The notes under the pieces are model-generated. The model worked only from the letters and a program-made list of their open reading frames with translations. It was not told the origin of the DNA and did not search any database. Both the position numbers and the translations under genes were made by a program. From contig CAWBTE010000006.1 of assembly GCA_963791615.1 (NCBI GenBank), forward strand, positions 248,001 through 312,000: 64,000 bases of DNA, given 5' to 3'. This DNA comes from CAILZL01 sp963791615. Lineage in GTDB: Bacteria > Pseudomonadota > Gammaproteobacteria > Steroidobacterales > Steroidobacteraceae. Shown here piece after piece: positions 45,102 to 54,984 of the stretch (positions are counted from its first letter, which is position 1; every line of letters begins with the position of its first letter).

Positions 45102-45842
45102 ATGACCGAGTTGCTGGACAAGGTAATCATGGTGACCGGCGGAGCTTCGGGACTTGGCGAGGCGATCGTCTCGGCGGCTGCCAGAGCTGGAGCACGACTT
45201 GCCGTGGTGGACTTGCAGGGAGAGGCGGCCAGCAAGGTCGCAGCTTTATATCCGGGCGCACGCTCCTATCGATGCGACGTCAGCGATCCACTAGCGATCA
45301 AGCAGGTCTGCTTGAATGTGGTAGCCGATTTCGGGCGGCTTGACGGCGCGGTAAACAACGCCGGCATCTCCGGCGAGCTCGCACCGCTGGCTGAGGGATC
45401 GTTTGAAAACTGGAACCGGGTGATAAGCATCAACCTGACCGGAGTGTGGGCCTGTATGCACGCTGAAATCCCGCATCTGTTGGCCAACGGCGGCGGCTCG
45501 ATCATCAATATGGCGTCGATGGCCGGTGTGGGGGGAGAGGTCAACCTGGCGCCCTACACGGCAGCAAAGCACGGTGTGGTAGGACTGACCAAGGTGGCCG
45601 CGCTGGATTACGCCCGGCAGGGTATTCGCTGCAATGCTGTCTGTCCCAGCTTTGTGCGCACACCCATGACGATGGACACGATTCCGGATGAAGCATGGGC
45701 GCAGATCGATGCCATGCATCCAATCGGGCGGACGGTCACGCCGGAAGAAGTGGCACATACCGTGGTTTTTCTGCTCAGCGACAAATCGACTGGCGTCACG
45801 GGCAGTACTCATCTGCTGGATGGAGGCTTGGGCGCCCGTTGA
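45102..45842 (+). CDS. Short-chain dehydrogenase/reductase
   Basis: A 246-residue classical SDR: MVTGGASGLGEAIV (cofactor motif), VDLQGEAASKVA with an acidic residue that favours NAD, NNAGISGELAPL, SMAGVGGEVNLAPYTAAKHG with YxxxK, and SFVRTPMTMD. The start at 45102 is preceded by GGGAAGAA; the longer frame from 45027 would read through the thiolase end. Third gene of the fadB-thiolase-SDR unit, so probably acts on a hydroxyacyl intermediate or ring hydroxyl of the same substrate. Confidence 0.92.
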   Translation: MTELLDKVIMVTGGASGLGEAIVSAAARAGARLAVVDLQGEAASKVAALYPGARSYRCDVSDPLAIKQVCLNVVADFGRLDGAVNNAGISGELAPLAEGSFENWNRVISINLTGVWACMHAEIPHLLANGGGSIINMASMAGVGGEVNLAPYTAAKHGVVGLTKVAALDYARQGIRCNAVCPSFVRTPMTMDTIPDEAWAQIDAMHPIGRTVTPEEVAHTVVFLLSDKSTGVTGSTHLLDGGLGAR

Positions 45843-46074
45843 ACCAACTCAAGCAGCGGGACGTATGTTAAGCACGCCATCTATCCTGACTGCCAGACCG
45901 GCTGCGGCCGGTTGCTGCCAAACCGTTCGGATAGCTGATGCGCCCCATATGCAGGAACCAAGGCGCAACAAAATAACTCCAGTTATCGCCTTCGGCCGGA
46001 CCCGCATCTATCCGAGTCGGACCAGCAAATATACAGACATCATTGATGAGCGTGCGCGAAATATCAACGAGTCC

Positions 46075-46953
46075 TCAAGTGCGAGAGACACAATCCGCGA
46101 GCAAAGCCGTCAATGCGCTGATCAATGCCAGCGGCTGATCAAGCATGAGATGGTGATGCGCTTGCGGAATCATGATCGGGCCGCGCACGCACGACAAAGC
46201 GCGCACCACAGTTTCCGCTTGCTCTCGAGAAGCGACGAGACTGAGTTCCGCAAAAACGTAATCCACGCGGACGCCGATCCTGGGCAGAAACTGTCGCAAG
46301 TCATCGCGCTGTGCACGACCGATGCTCCGGTCGAACTTCCACGTCCATCCGTCCGCCACTTCGCGCAGCGAATGCCGCGCAATGTGGTCGCGAGCAAAAG
46401 CTAAGGCTGGCTGTTCCGGCATCAGGCGAAAGCGCGCGAGCGCAGCCTCCAGATTCGGATAAGGATTTGGATTACTACCAAGGCGGGTGGTCGCCTTGAA
46501 ATCGTCCGGACCGTACAGAACCCTGCTGTCGAGAATGATCGCCTGACTCACTTGATCGGGGTGATCAGCGCACAGACGCAGCACACGCGACCCGCCGAAG
46601 CTGTGGCCGATCACGGTTGCCGTGGTCATCGCCCCATCGGCGATGACCACGGCCAGATCCTCAGCAAACAGCCATCCATCGTATTCGCTGCGCCAGCCGC
46701 TGTCGCCCATGCCGGCGAAATCCAGCGCGAAGACGCGAAAACGATCGGTGAAAAATGGCGCGATAAAATCCCACCAATGTGCGTGACCAAGAAAACCGTG
46801 CGCAAACAACAAGGCCGGCTTATGCATCTCGTGAGCATTCCAGGCAAGGTAATGAATACGCGTGCCGTGTGAATTGGCGAAATGTGATTCAGGCCTATGC
46901 GCAAGAGCGCGCAAAAACCACTCCGGTGTGTCGACAGTAGTCATGGTCTGCAT
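46075..46953 (-). CDS. Alpha/beta hydrolase
   Basis: A 292-residue alpha/beta-fold hydrolase: HGFLGHAHWWDFIAPFF (oxyanion-hole HG motif), LDFAGMGDSGWRSEYD, the nucleophile elbow VIGHSFGGSRVLR (Ser near residue 110) and a C-terminal His in PQAHHHLMLDQPLAL. It could hydrolyse an ester, lactone or ring-cleavage product. Start 46953 (MQTMTT) is chosen; longer frames reach into the upstream gap. It is convergent with the SDR gene. Confidence 0.88.
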   Translation of the reverse strand: MQTMTTVDTPEWFLRALAHRPESHFANSHGTRIHYLAWNAHEMHKPALLFAHGFLGHAHWWDFIAPFFTDRFRVFALDFAGMGDSGWRSEYDGWLFAEDLAVVIADGAMTTATVIGHSFGGSRVLRLCADHPDQVSQAIILDSRVLYGPDDFKATTRLGSNPNPYPNLEAALARFRLMPEQPALAFARDHIARHSLREVADGWTWKFDRSIGRAQRDDLRQFLPRIGVRVDYVFAELSLVASREQAETVVRALSCVRGPIMIPQAHHHLMLDQPLALISALTALLADCVSRT

Positions 46954-47023
46954 CAGCGAGAATCCTGAAGATAGTGCAACCGCACTACCATAACTTAGTG
47001 CAGCGACCACTACTACATTTCTG

Positions 47024-47227
47024 CTACTGCTTCGCCGCCTGGCCTTGCTTTGATTTTTCGTAAGCACCCAGACCGGGCTTGTAGGTCTTGTCGTCAATGA
47101 ACTGTTTGCTGCCTTCCTTGCAGCCATCATTGTCAAAATAGTTAGCGGCTTCCTGGACGCGAATCAGATTGTCCTCGGCATTTTCGTAGATCATTTCGTC
47201 GGCACATTGCTGCTGGCGTATACGCAT
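47024..47227 (-). CDS. Small hypothetical protein
   Basis: A 67-residue hydrophilic protein, with a regular pattern of Asp/Glu/Lys and aromatic residues (MIYENAEDNLIRVQEAANYF, then GLGAYEKSKQGQAAKQ) and two cysteines. No signal peptide or family motif. No larger gene overlaps it, and its composition is protein-like; function unknown. Confidence 0.45.
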   Translation of the reverse strand: MRIRQQQCADEMIYENAEDNLIRVQEAANYFDNDGCKEGSKQFIDDKTYKPGLGAYEKSKQGQAAKQ

Positions 47228-47353
47228 CCGATCATCTTCATCCCTGCCGTGCGCGCTGATTCAAACATGCTGCAGCGTGGCGCTGTTCGAGCGTGACACA
47301 AGATCGAAGCGTACTCTGCACCATGCCAGCAGGCCACATGACTGCGACGTGAC

Positions 47354-48493
47354 TCAAACCTTTCGATACAGCGGAACGATCAACCGCCGATAGGCCAGCG
47401 CCAAGCCGGTATACACCAGAAAGCAGATGGCAAGTGAAGTCAACCCCGCAATCGTCTGTCCAATCACTCCGTATTGCTCACCCGTATGGGCGAAACGCAC
47501 CCAAATTCGAGCAATTACCGCAGGTGTTCGCTCAACGCCACCAGCGCCCATTATTTTGCCCAGCTCTACCACAGACGCGTCGCTCTTGTTCAACACGAGA
47601 CGTTGCTGCGGGGGAATAAACACCTCCGACTTCAGCCCGGAGACCACGGTTAACGTGTCACCCCGGCTAGCCAACGGCACTGTCAGCGTCTGCCAATTAC
47701 TGAGTTGCGCCTTTGCGGTAGCCACAATGGCATCGAAACTGGCGCCGTGAGCACGGGGCATGTCAGCAACGTTCGCGCCTGGCGCACCACCCGGACCTTC
47801 CGGGCGCTCTGGCACCTGTTCGCCATACATCGCAAACAGAGCCTTGTTGACTACGTCATACGAAATCACTACGCCAGTGAGTGTGATGACAAACAAGGGG
47901 ATGAACGCCCAGAAACTGAACACATGGTGCCAGTTGTAGTCACGCGCTTTACTGTTGGCGTAGTCACCCTTGAACAACATGCGGGCACGAAACTGCACCC
48001 AGCGATAAACGCCGGGAAGCCATAGATACACACCACTGATGGCCAGAAACAGGAAGATGGCATTGCTGGCTTTGATCAGAAAGCCGCCGGCTGAGTCACC
48101 TGATGAGTTCAGGTTGGTGTGCAAGCGGTTCATCAATCCAAAAAATGAACGCCTGCCGGCCGCCTGATCTTCTATCACTGCGCCCGTGTAAGGGTTAAGC
48201 AGCACGTTGCCTTCCCTGCCCATCGAGATCCGGACAGGAATTGTCGGATCAGAATTCAGAACCAGCGAAGGGTTGTTGCCTTTGGGTTTGACACCTGACC
48301 CAGCCAGCAACGCATCGAGACTCATTGCCGGCGTGGAAGATACTGCCACTATGTTATTGCGTTGTGCCGCGGATTCGATCAGTTGTGCTTGATACGTCAG
48401 CGCCACACCCGTCACGGCCATGATAAGAATAAAAACAGAGGCCGGAATAGCGACGATCAGATGCGCCCAAAACACCATCTTCTTAAAGCCCAT
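47354..48493 (-). CDS. PepSY-associated transmembrane protein
   Basis: A 379-residue inner-membrane protein with four hydrophobic helices: about residues 8-32, 140-160, 190-215 and 350-372. PepSY domain sequences fill the periplasmic regions, with the HTNLNSSG and FWAFIPLFVITLTGVVISYDVV motifs. Such proteins are usually encoded beside TonB-dependent siderophore receptors and are thought to reduce iron or help release it from its ligand in the periplasm. Here a receptor gene lies just upstream on the same strand (309 bp gap with a terminator hairpin). Confidence 0.9.
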   Translation of the reverse strand: MGFKKMVFWAHLIVAIPASVFILIMAVTGVALTYQAQLIESAAQRNNIVAVSSTPAMSLDALLAGSGVKPKGNNPSLVLNSDPTIPVRISMGREGNVLLNPYTGAVIEDQAAGRRSFFGLMNRLHTNLNSSGDSAGGFLIKASNAIFLFLAISGVYLWLPGVYRWVQFRARMLFKGDYANSKARDYNWHHVFSFWAFIPLFVITLTGVVISYDVVNKALFAMYGEQVPERPEGPGGAPGANVADMPRAHGASFDAIVATAKAQLSNWQTLTVPLASRGDTLTVVSGLKSEVFIPPQQRLVLNKSDASVVELGKIMGAGGVERTPAVIARIWVRFAHTGEQYGVIGQTIAGLTSLAICFLVYTGLALAYRRLIVPLYRKV

Positions 48494-48802
48494 GACTCAT
48501 ACCTCTAATGTAAATGTAAAGCCTGATTGCGGTGTTCTGCTCAGTACTTGCTGCGGTGAATGCCTGGAAGCCTGTCGGTCGAGCATGACCTACCGTCAAT
48601 CTTGACCAACCTGATCGACGTCCTCGTTTCGAACAACTCACGGACATTAGTACGAACCCACATCGCCGATCGCGACCACCTACCCCACCTTGTTCGAAGC
48701 CTGGTGACATCCACCCGTTTGGCTTGACTAAGGAGCGCCCCCCAAGCGCGCGGGATTCGTCCAGGAATCCCGCGCGACCGTGTACAGGAACTCAATCGCC
48801 AA
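48494..48802. other. Intergenic region between TonB receptor 2 and the PepSY gene
   Basis: No coding sequence is visible in these 309 bp apart from the terminator hairpin at 48747-48776. It probably holds the promoter of the PepSY gene. Confidence 0.5.
48747..48776 (-). terminator. Terminator hairpin after TonB receptor 2
   Basis: Perfect 12-bp stem CGCGCGGGATTC/GAATCCCGCGCG with a six-base loop, about 27 bp downstream of the receptor stop codon. Confidence 0.7.
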
Positions 48803-51265
48803 CTAGTACGAGTACTTCATGCGCAGAGTGAAGTAGCGAATGTTGTTGCGATTGAGGCTGCGTGTGTTGACCCGGTAGCTGCCATCCGGCTGCTGTGCGG
48901 TGGCAGCGGCGCCCAGCGGAGACACCAAACCTTGACCGAATGTCGTGCCGGGGTTTTCCAGATTTTTTTCAGTCAGATTGATGCCCGTGAGCGCAATCTG
49001 AACCCTGTTCTTTCTGAACGTCAGGCCCCCATCCAGGTAGGTTCTGGCTTTCGTAATGTTGTTAGCTTCGCCCCCCAATTGGTTACCCCACTCATCGCTT
49101 AGATAGCGGACGGTCAGCGAGGCATCGTAGTCCCAGCCCGTACCAAACAGCTTGTTCGAATAGGTACCGACGGTACTCAGCTTGAGTTCTGGCGCACCCG
49201 CCAGCCGGTTGCCGGCGATATTCGGCTGATACCTCCGGGAGGCGATCTCACCCGGAGGGATTCCAGTGAGGCAACCCGTCGCAGCTGTCTGAGTGTTATA
49301 ACAAGGCGCATTCTTCCAGTCGTCGACCTTGGCAATGTCGTACATCCCGTTGACATTCAGCCGAAAGTGCTCAGTTACTTGTGCGGCCGAGTTCAATTCA
49401 ACGCCCTTGCTGCTGACCTTGCCCGCTGCCCAAACCTTGAGCACGCCCGTATCCGTCGGATCATTGGCATCTCTCACGTTGGTCAGAGCCTGGTAGTTCT
49501 CGAACTTCATCAGAAAGGCATTGATGTTGAAGCTGACGCGATTGTTGAACCAGGTGCTCTTGAAGCCGGCTTCGATGGAGCTGACCTCTTCCGCTGGCAG
49601 TGGGGACAGGCCGCCCCGAGTAGTTACCGATGCTTGGTCCTCTAGGTCATAAATCGGACCCTGATTGGCGTACCCATAACTCGCATACACCATCTTGTTG
49701 TCACCAAACTTCTGCTGCAGGCCGACGTCGTAGTTAACATAGCTCTCCACCGTGTCTCCGGCGGTCGCGGGGAAAAAGATACGAGCATAGTTGCGCACGA
49801 TTCCATTCTGCAGTGTCTTAGAGACGGCAGGTATCTCAATAAATGTCCACGTGTAGCTGATCTTGTCCCGCTCATAGCGCAGTCCGGCACGCAGCGTCGT
49901 GTCGCTGGGGAAGGTATACGAAGCGTTGCCGAACAAGGCGGTCGTGCGGCTATCGAACGTACGGAATGCCCAGCTCGGTTGCTGCAAGCGCTTGTAGTCA
50001 TACTCGTTCCGCTGCTTGGAGGCGAAGACACCGCCGATGTAGCGGAATGGCTGGTTGACGTTGGAGACGAAATGGGTCTCAAACGTATAGTTCGACGTGG
50101 TTTGCTCCGCGTTGGCGTAGCCGTTGAAATCTGGCCGTAGATCCAGGTTGACGTCGGTAAAATTCTGCCAGTCCAGCCGATTTGGATTGTCTTCGAACAG
50201 ATAGGAAGTGAGCACAGTCAATTCGCCGGGCGCAAAACTCTGGTCATACTTGAAGGAGACCATATCGAGGGCGCGAATCGCACGCCCTCTGTTGATCGAA
50301 TAGTAGCTCACGTTGTCCGGACCGATCAGGCTGCTGTAGCCAGGGAACAGCTGGTCGAAGGTCCTCTTCCCGGTTGCACTTGTGTTGCAGGTGCCATTGG
50401 CCAGCACCGCGGCGCACTCAAAGGACGAGGTGAGCGTATTCAGTGGCAAATCAATCTTGGAGTAGATTCTGCCCCAGACGCTCTGACTGCCGCCCTCCTG
50501 CAAATCATGTGCGTGCACATACGTCATCGCCAGCTGCTTGTCATCATCCGGTGCCCACAGCAGCTTGCCGCGTAGACTGTAGTTTCGGGTCGCCACGTCC
50601 CAATGCTTCAGATAGGCGTTGTATGCCATACCGCGCACATCTTGATAGTTGCCCGACAGGCTCCAGGCTACTGTGTCGCTGGCGGGTGCCGACACATAGA
50701 CGCCCGCGGTGGTTTCGTGGTCGGTACTGGTGTTGGCTTGGTATGTCGCAGTAAATCCGTCCCGAGATGGCTGACGCGTCGACATGTTAACCAAGCCACC
50801 CGTCGCATTACGTCCGGCCAGAGTGCCCTGAGGGCCCGGCAGAATTTCGACCTGTTCGATGTCCAGCAGGTTGGTGCTCGATCGGACACGTGACGGGATC
50901 GGGATGCCATCGATGACGATGCCAACCTTCTGTTCAGCACCATTGTTGAGTGCAGCGGTGCCGACGCCGCGCATAGAAATCTGGCCAAGCATGCCGTCGG
51001 AATTGGGTCCTGACATGGAGGGCACCAGCTTGATCAGATCAACGAGACTGGTGACGTTGGAGCCGGTCAGTGCCTCAGCGGTGACGACTTGTACCTGCTT
51101 GGGAATGTCCTGCAGATTTTCCGTCCGCCTTTCGGCGGTCACAACAATTTCCTCAAGACCAAAGGATTGAGTGTCCGTATTCTGCGCCGTCACCGTCGAC
51201 ACGGCTGCAATGCCCACAATGAACATTGGAACACCACGAAACGACTTTGTATTGGTACTTGTCAT
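48803..51265 (-). CDS. TonB-dependent outer-membrane receptor
   Basis: An 820-residue outer-membrane receptor. A signal peptide (FRGVPMFIVGIAAVSTVTAQ), a TonB-box region LEEIVVTAERRTENLQDIP, the plug (VTSLVDLIKLVPSMSG, ISMRGVGTAALNNG, VGIVIDGIPIPSRV, EQVEILPGPQGTLAGRNATGGLVNM) and a barrel ending YFTLRMKYSY are all present. The FMN-type plug and TonB box match receptors of the same group as the one at 32431. ATG 51265 is preceded by GGGGGTAAAG. The nearest partner is the PepSY gene downstream. The upstream gap holds an operator-like GC box. Confidence 0.95.
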   Translation of the reverse strand: MTSTNTKSFRGVPMFIVGIAAVSTVTAQNTDTQSFGLEEIVVTAERRTENLQDIPKQVQVVTAEALTGSNVTSLVDLIKLVPSMSGPNSDGMLGQISMRGVGTAALNNGAEQKVGIVIDGIPIPSRVRSSTNLLDIEQVEILPGPQGTLAGRNATGGLVNMSTRQPSRDGFTATYQANTSTDHETTAGVYVSAPASDTVAWSLSGNYQDVRGMAYNAYLKHWDVATRNYSLRGKLLWAPDDDKQLAMTYVHAHDLQEGGSQSVWGRIYSKIDLPLNTLTSSFECAAVLANGTCNTSATGKRTFDQLFPGYSSLIGPDNVSYYSINRGRAIRALDMVSFKYDQSFAPGELTVLTSYLFEDNPNRLDWQNFTDVNLDLRPDFNGYANAEQTTSNYTFETHFVSNVNQPFRYIGGVFASKQRNEYDYKRLQQPSWAFRTFDSRTTALFGNASYTFPSDTTLRAGLRYERDKISYTWTFIEIPAVSKTLQNGIVRNYARIFFPATAGDTVESYVNYDVGLQQKFGDNKMVYASYGYANQGPIYDLEDQASVTTRGGLSPLPAEEVSSIEAGFKSTWFNNRVSFNINAFLMKFENYQALTNVRDANDPTDTGVLKVWAAGKVSSKGVELNSAAQVTEHFRLNVNGMYDIAKVDDWKNAPCYNTQTAATGCLTGIPPGEIASRRYQPNIAGNRLAGAPELKLSTVGTYSNKLFGTGWDYDASLTVRYLSDEWGNQLGGEANNITKARTYLDGGLTFRKNRVQIALTGINLTEKNLENPGTTFGQGLVSPLGAAATAQQPDGSYRVNTRSLNRNNIRYFTLRMKYSY

Positions 51266-51483
51266 GTCTTTACCCCCTGAATTGATATGAGTTGAAATTA
51301 TTTCGACTTAATAAACCTTACCAAGGCCCCACAATATTTATTAAGCGTCGCTCTCGATAATTCATGCGCGCGCAAGCCGAGAGAGTGCCCGCGATGCCGC
51401 CCCAAACTACATGTTGCCGATGCCGACGACATAACTGGGCTTCGTTATACAAAGGCGATGAGACCACTACCCTCATAGCTTCG

Positions 51484-51513
51484 CACCCCCAGAATCGGGG
51501 GGGAGGGGATGAG
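51484..51513 (-). promoter_or_regulatory. Operator-like GC box 7 with an adjoining MalT-box-like sequence
   Basis: Read on the minus strand: CCCCCCC, spacer GATTCT, then GGGGGTGC. On the plus strand GGGGATGAG at 51505-51513 resembles the known MalT box GGGGA(T/G)GAGG. A TATAAC hexamer lies about 35 bp downstream toward the receptor gene. Confidence 0.6.
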
Positions 51514-51585
51514 TAGTGGGGGGGCACAGTGCATAGCCCGCGATGCCAGCGTGCTTATGCCACGCAACTCGAAGAATTCATCCTA

Positions 51586-51717
51586 GGGAACCTCTGATTA
51601 ATTCAGTCATTGCGAGGAGTCAGCGACGAAGCAATCTATCTGGCTATAAAAAATCAATCAGTCGAGATTGCTTCGCTCCGCTCGCAATGACGAATCGGCA
51701 ATAGATCAGAGCTTCCC
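51586..51717. repeat. MITE-like inverted repeat (GTCATTGCGAGG family)
   Basis: Outer arms GGGAACCTCTGATTAAT and its imperfect complement end at 51717. Inner arms GTCATTGCGAGGAGTCAGCG and CTCCGCTCGCAATGAC are near-complementary. The core GTCATTGCGAGG...GAAGCAATCT is a dispersed repeat known from several unrelated bacteria. Confidence 0.75.
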
Positions 51718-51910
51718 ACGGTCTTGAAGGCGAGCCGCAATTTTGTAGCAATAGGCGCGAAGTGGCCTGGCAGCAAGACGAGTGGCTAAACTTTTCACTT
51801 CCCAATTGTGATACGCAACGCTTCGAAATATTTCGCTCAGCATGACTTGCGCTGCAGTGGCGGAGATTGGCACTGCAGTGCTGATATCACGAATTCAAAA
51901 CATCATTGTG

Positions 51911-54900
51911 CTAACGCAGTGTGGCGGCCACGGCATCTACGGTGGATTGCACCTCGGCATGATGGTGCTGCTCGACCGGATCGTTGAAACGCAGCTGCCA
52001 AAATAGTCGCTGCAGGCCAGCGAACTTGAGACGCGCCTCGTCGTCCACGGTGACATGTCCCTGCAGGATTGCCAGCGTGTATCGAAACAACGATTCCTGC
52101 AGGACATACTTGTCATTGCCAGCGCTCAGCGCACGCAACAGGTACAGGCGTGGATCCGGCTGTATGATATTGAGGCGATCGATCAAGGCGACACTTTCTG
52201 CAGTAAGGTGGGAGCGCGACTCCGCGTCAGGGCTGCGCAGACGCCACTGCACCCGCAGCAGCACGGCCTGACGGATCGAGGGGGACGTCCAGGGAATCTG
52301 CGCCAAGTCGACGTCCAGAGCGGCGACACCGCCCCAGTCGTTGCGTACGGCGAGGTCAGCGGCGCGCAGCAATGGGCTCGTCGGGATAAACTATTGCTGT
52401 GTTGTCGGAGCGACCCAGTTGCTCACGCCGATCCGCCAATCGCTTCAGGCGCACAAGCGAACTACGGTCAAGTGGGATAAATGACTCAATCCGACGAGCT
52501 ACATAGTCGAACGCTATAGGTTGCTGCAACTCATCCTGCCCGAAGCTGTTCGGCTGTAGCAGCGGATCGTAGGGCGACAGCAGCTCGCCGAGTTGTTCCG
52601 CACTGAGATTGCGACCTGAATCGAACAGGCTAGCGACCGCGAAGCGATTCACATCGTCGGAGATACCGGCCGCGCCAGCAGCAAAGGCACGACTGCCTTC
52701 ATCATTCAAGGCAAGGCTGGCGATCAGATCCTCCATCACATTGAGTCCAATCCTCCCGTAGTAGTCGGATCCGCGCGTCAATCGCGGCACGGGTGGCTGC
52801 CGCCTCGCGCTCCGGTTCTATCGGTGCGTCGGATGCCAGGAACAGCAGCGTTGGCGGCGCGGGTCGGTACAGTCGCACATGGGGATACGCAGACGAGATC
52901 GTGGCCACCAAGGATCGCAGCAGGGACTCGTCCAGAAAGTCCACACTCATCCATTGCACGAACAGCCCGCCGGGGTTCAGGTGATCCCTGCGCCTGCTGC
53001 ATGAATTCACGGGTATACAGATGCGATGCCCCGGCGGTCCAAGGATGCGAGGGCTGCGAAATCACCGCGTCGTATTTTTTACTCGTCAGCTGCAGGGCGC
53101 TGCGTGCATCGTTGACAATCAGGTTGAATCGGGCATCGCTCAGCGGATCGCGCGAGCGAATGGCCGCCAGACCTGCGATTGGCATCAATGACCTTACTTT
53201 CCAGTTCGATGACGTCGACGTGGCGCACCGAAGGCGGCACGGCTTCCAGTACGCGCCCTCCGCCAAGGCCGACGACCAGCATCTCCTGCAGTTGTGGCCG
53301 CGCCAGCACTGCCAGCGGTGCCATCCATGCCTCGGCATACATCCGTGGACTGGTGCCGCGCATTTCGATGATCGGCATCAGGCAGACCGTTGGTGCGCAG
53401 TGAAATCTGGTCGCCCAGACGCAAGCGCCACCACCGCGGCACTACGACCTACATCGTAGTAGAGCAGTTCGCCTTTGCCACTCACCCGCAGTAGCGAATA
53501 GCGCAACAGTTTTTCAGGCTGCTCGGGGATGAACAGCGAGACCGTTACCAGTGCGGCCAGCGTGACAGGAATGCCGAAGCGCCAGCTTGGCCTGAAAAGG
53601 AGAAAGGCGGCAGCACAGGCCAGCATGCAGCTGGCACCGACAGCCAGCTGCATCGAGCCCTCGTAGCGAAGTGCGGGCACGATAAGGAACCCGCCGGAAA
53701 TGGCGCCAAGGATCGCGCCCACGGTATTCCAGCTGTAAACTCGCGCACTGGCTGGCGCGGCATCTTCGACACTTCTGGCCAGTACCCGTACGGCCAGCGG
53801 GTAGGTCAGGCCCAATGCGAACGCCAGCGGAAACAGCAGCGCGAAAGCCGAAGCCCACGCGCTGTGTCAAGGAGTCCACTGCCGGGTCGATCGTACTGTA
53901 TCGCGGACCAAGCGCCGACGGCGGCAAGAGCCGCGGCAAGTTCACTGACAGCCAGCCAGCGTGCCGCAGTCTCGCGATATCGTCCCAGCGCAGCACCGAG
54001 CGCGCCACCGAGCGCAATGCCGGCGAGGAAACTGCCCAGCATGACGCCGAAGGCAAAGACACTGCTTCCCAGAACGTGACTGAGCATGCGCGTCCACAGC
54101 ACTTCATGCAGGAACGAGACTGCGCCAGAGAGAAACATCAATGGCAATACCCATGCTGGCGAAGCACCTGCCCGTAGCGGCTCCGCCGGAAGTTGCGCAA
54201 ATGCTGCGCCCGGGATTCAGGATGCGCCCCGCGGCTCGGTGCGCTCCGACTCGCTGCCAATGCCATACGCCGGCTACCGCCATGTTGATTGCCGCAGCGA
54301 TCCACGTGGTCTTCGTCAGTCCGAATACCGGCAGCAGCAGCATTGCGCCGAGCAGCGAGCCAACCACGGCTCCGCCAGTATTGCAGGCATACAGCAGGCC
54401 AATGCGCAGGCCGAGCTCCTGATCGTCATGCACGGCATGCCGTGCCAAGGAGCGGCAGCGTGGCACCCATCAGTGTGGTAGGCACCAGCAGTATCGCAAA
54501 CGCCGCCATAAGGTAAAACAGCGAAGTACCGCCCAAGCGTGGCACTCGGCGGTGCCGACTGACCGCCGAAGACGAGGATCAGTATCTGCTCCGCGAGCCA
54601 GAGGCCCGCCGGAATCAGCGTCAGCGCAGCCACGGCGATGCACAATTCGAGCCCGGCGTACCACAGCACGGGTCGTCGCACACGACTGATGTGCCATGTC
54701 GATCAGCCAAGCTCCCAGTGCGAGACCTCCCATATAGGCCGCCAGCACTGCTGCAACTGCAAGCTCCGATGTGCCGAAAACCAACGCGAACTGCCGCATC
54801 CAGACGATCTGGTAAGCCAGCGCAGCCACACCGCTGAGGAAGTAGCACAGGCAGATGGCCAGCAGACTGATCCGGCTGGAGGACACCTCGACTGCCGGTG

Positions 54901-54925
54901 CATGCAATGGAATCGAGTCGTTCAC
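51911..54925 (-). pseudogene. Membrane protein with spermidine-synthase-like domain (about 1000 residues), many frameshifts
   Basis: Minus-strand pieces join into one large protein. The N-terminal half is an MFS-like membrane region (LLAICLCYFLSGVAALAYQIVWMRQFALVFG, GGAVVGSLLGAMLLLPVFGL, LTYPLAVRVLAR, YSWNTVGAILGAISGGFLI). Next is a spermidine-synthase-like Rossmann domain (MLVVGLGGGRVLEAVPPSVRHVDVIELE, LIVNDARSALQLTSKKYDAVISQPSHPW, HLNPGGLFVQWMS). A helical C-terminal region of about 300 residues ends the protein. At least nine frame changes interrupt it while the protein pieces stay conserved. Fused proteins of this type are widespread in proteobacteria and rarely tied to polyamine synthesis. 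Confidence 0.82.
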
Positions 54926-54984
54926 GAGTTCAAGGATGACATGTTGTTGAAAAGCTCCTCATGCAATGCTGCATGAACCAGGGC

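Larger units (their letters stand above)
51266..51910. other. Long intergenic region upstream of TonB receptor 2
   Basis: These 645 bp hold no gene. The right-hand part contains a MITE-like inverted repeat (51586-51717), and the left part holds an operator-like box and a TATAAC hexamer (minus strand, 51449-51444). Confidence 0.65.
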
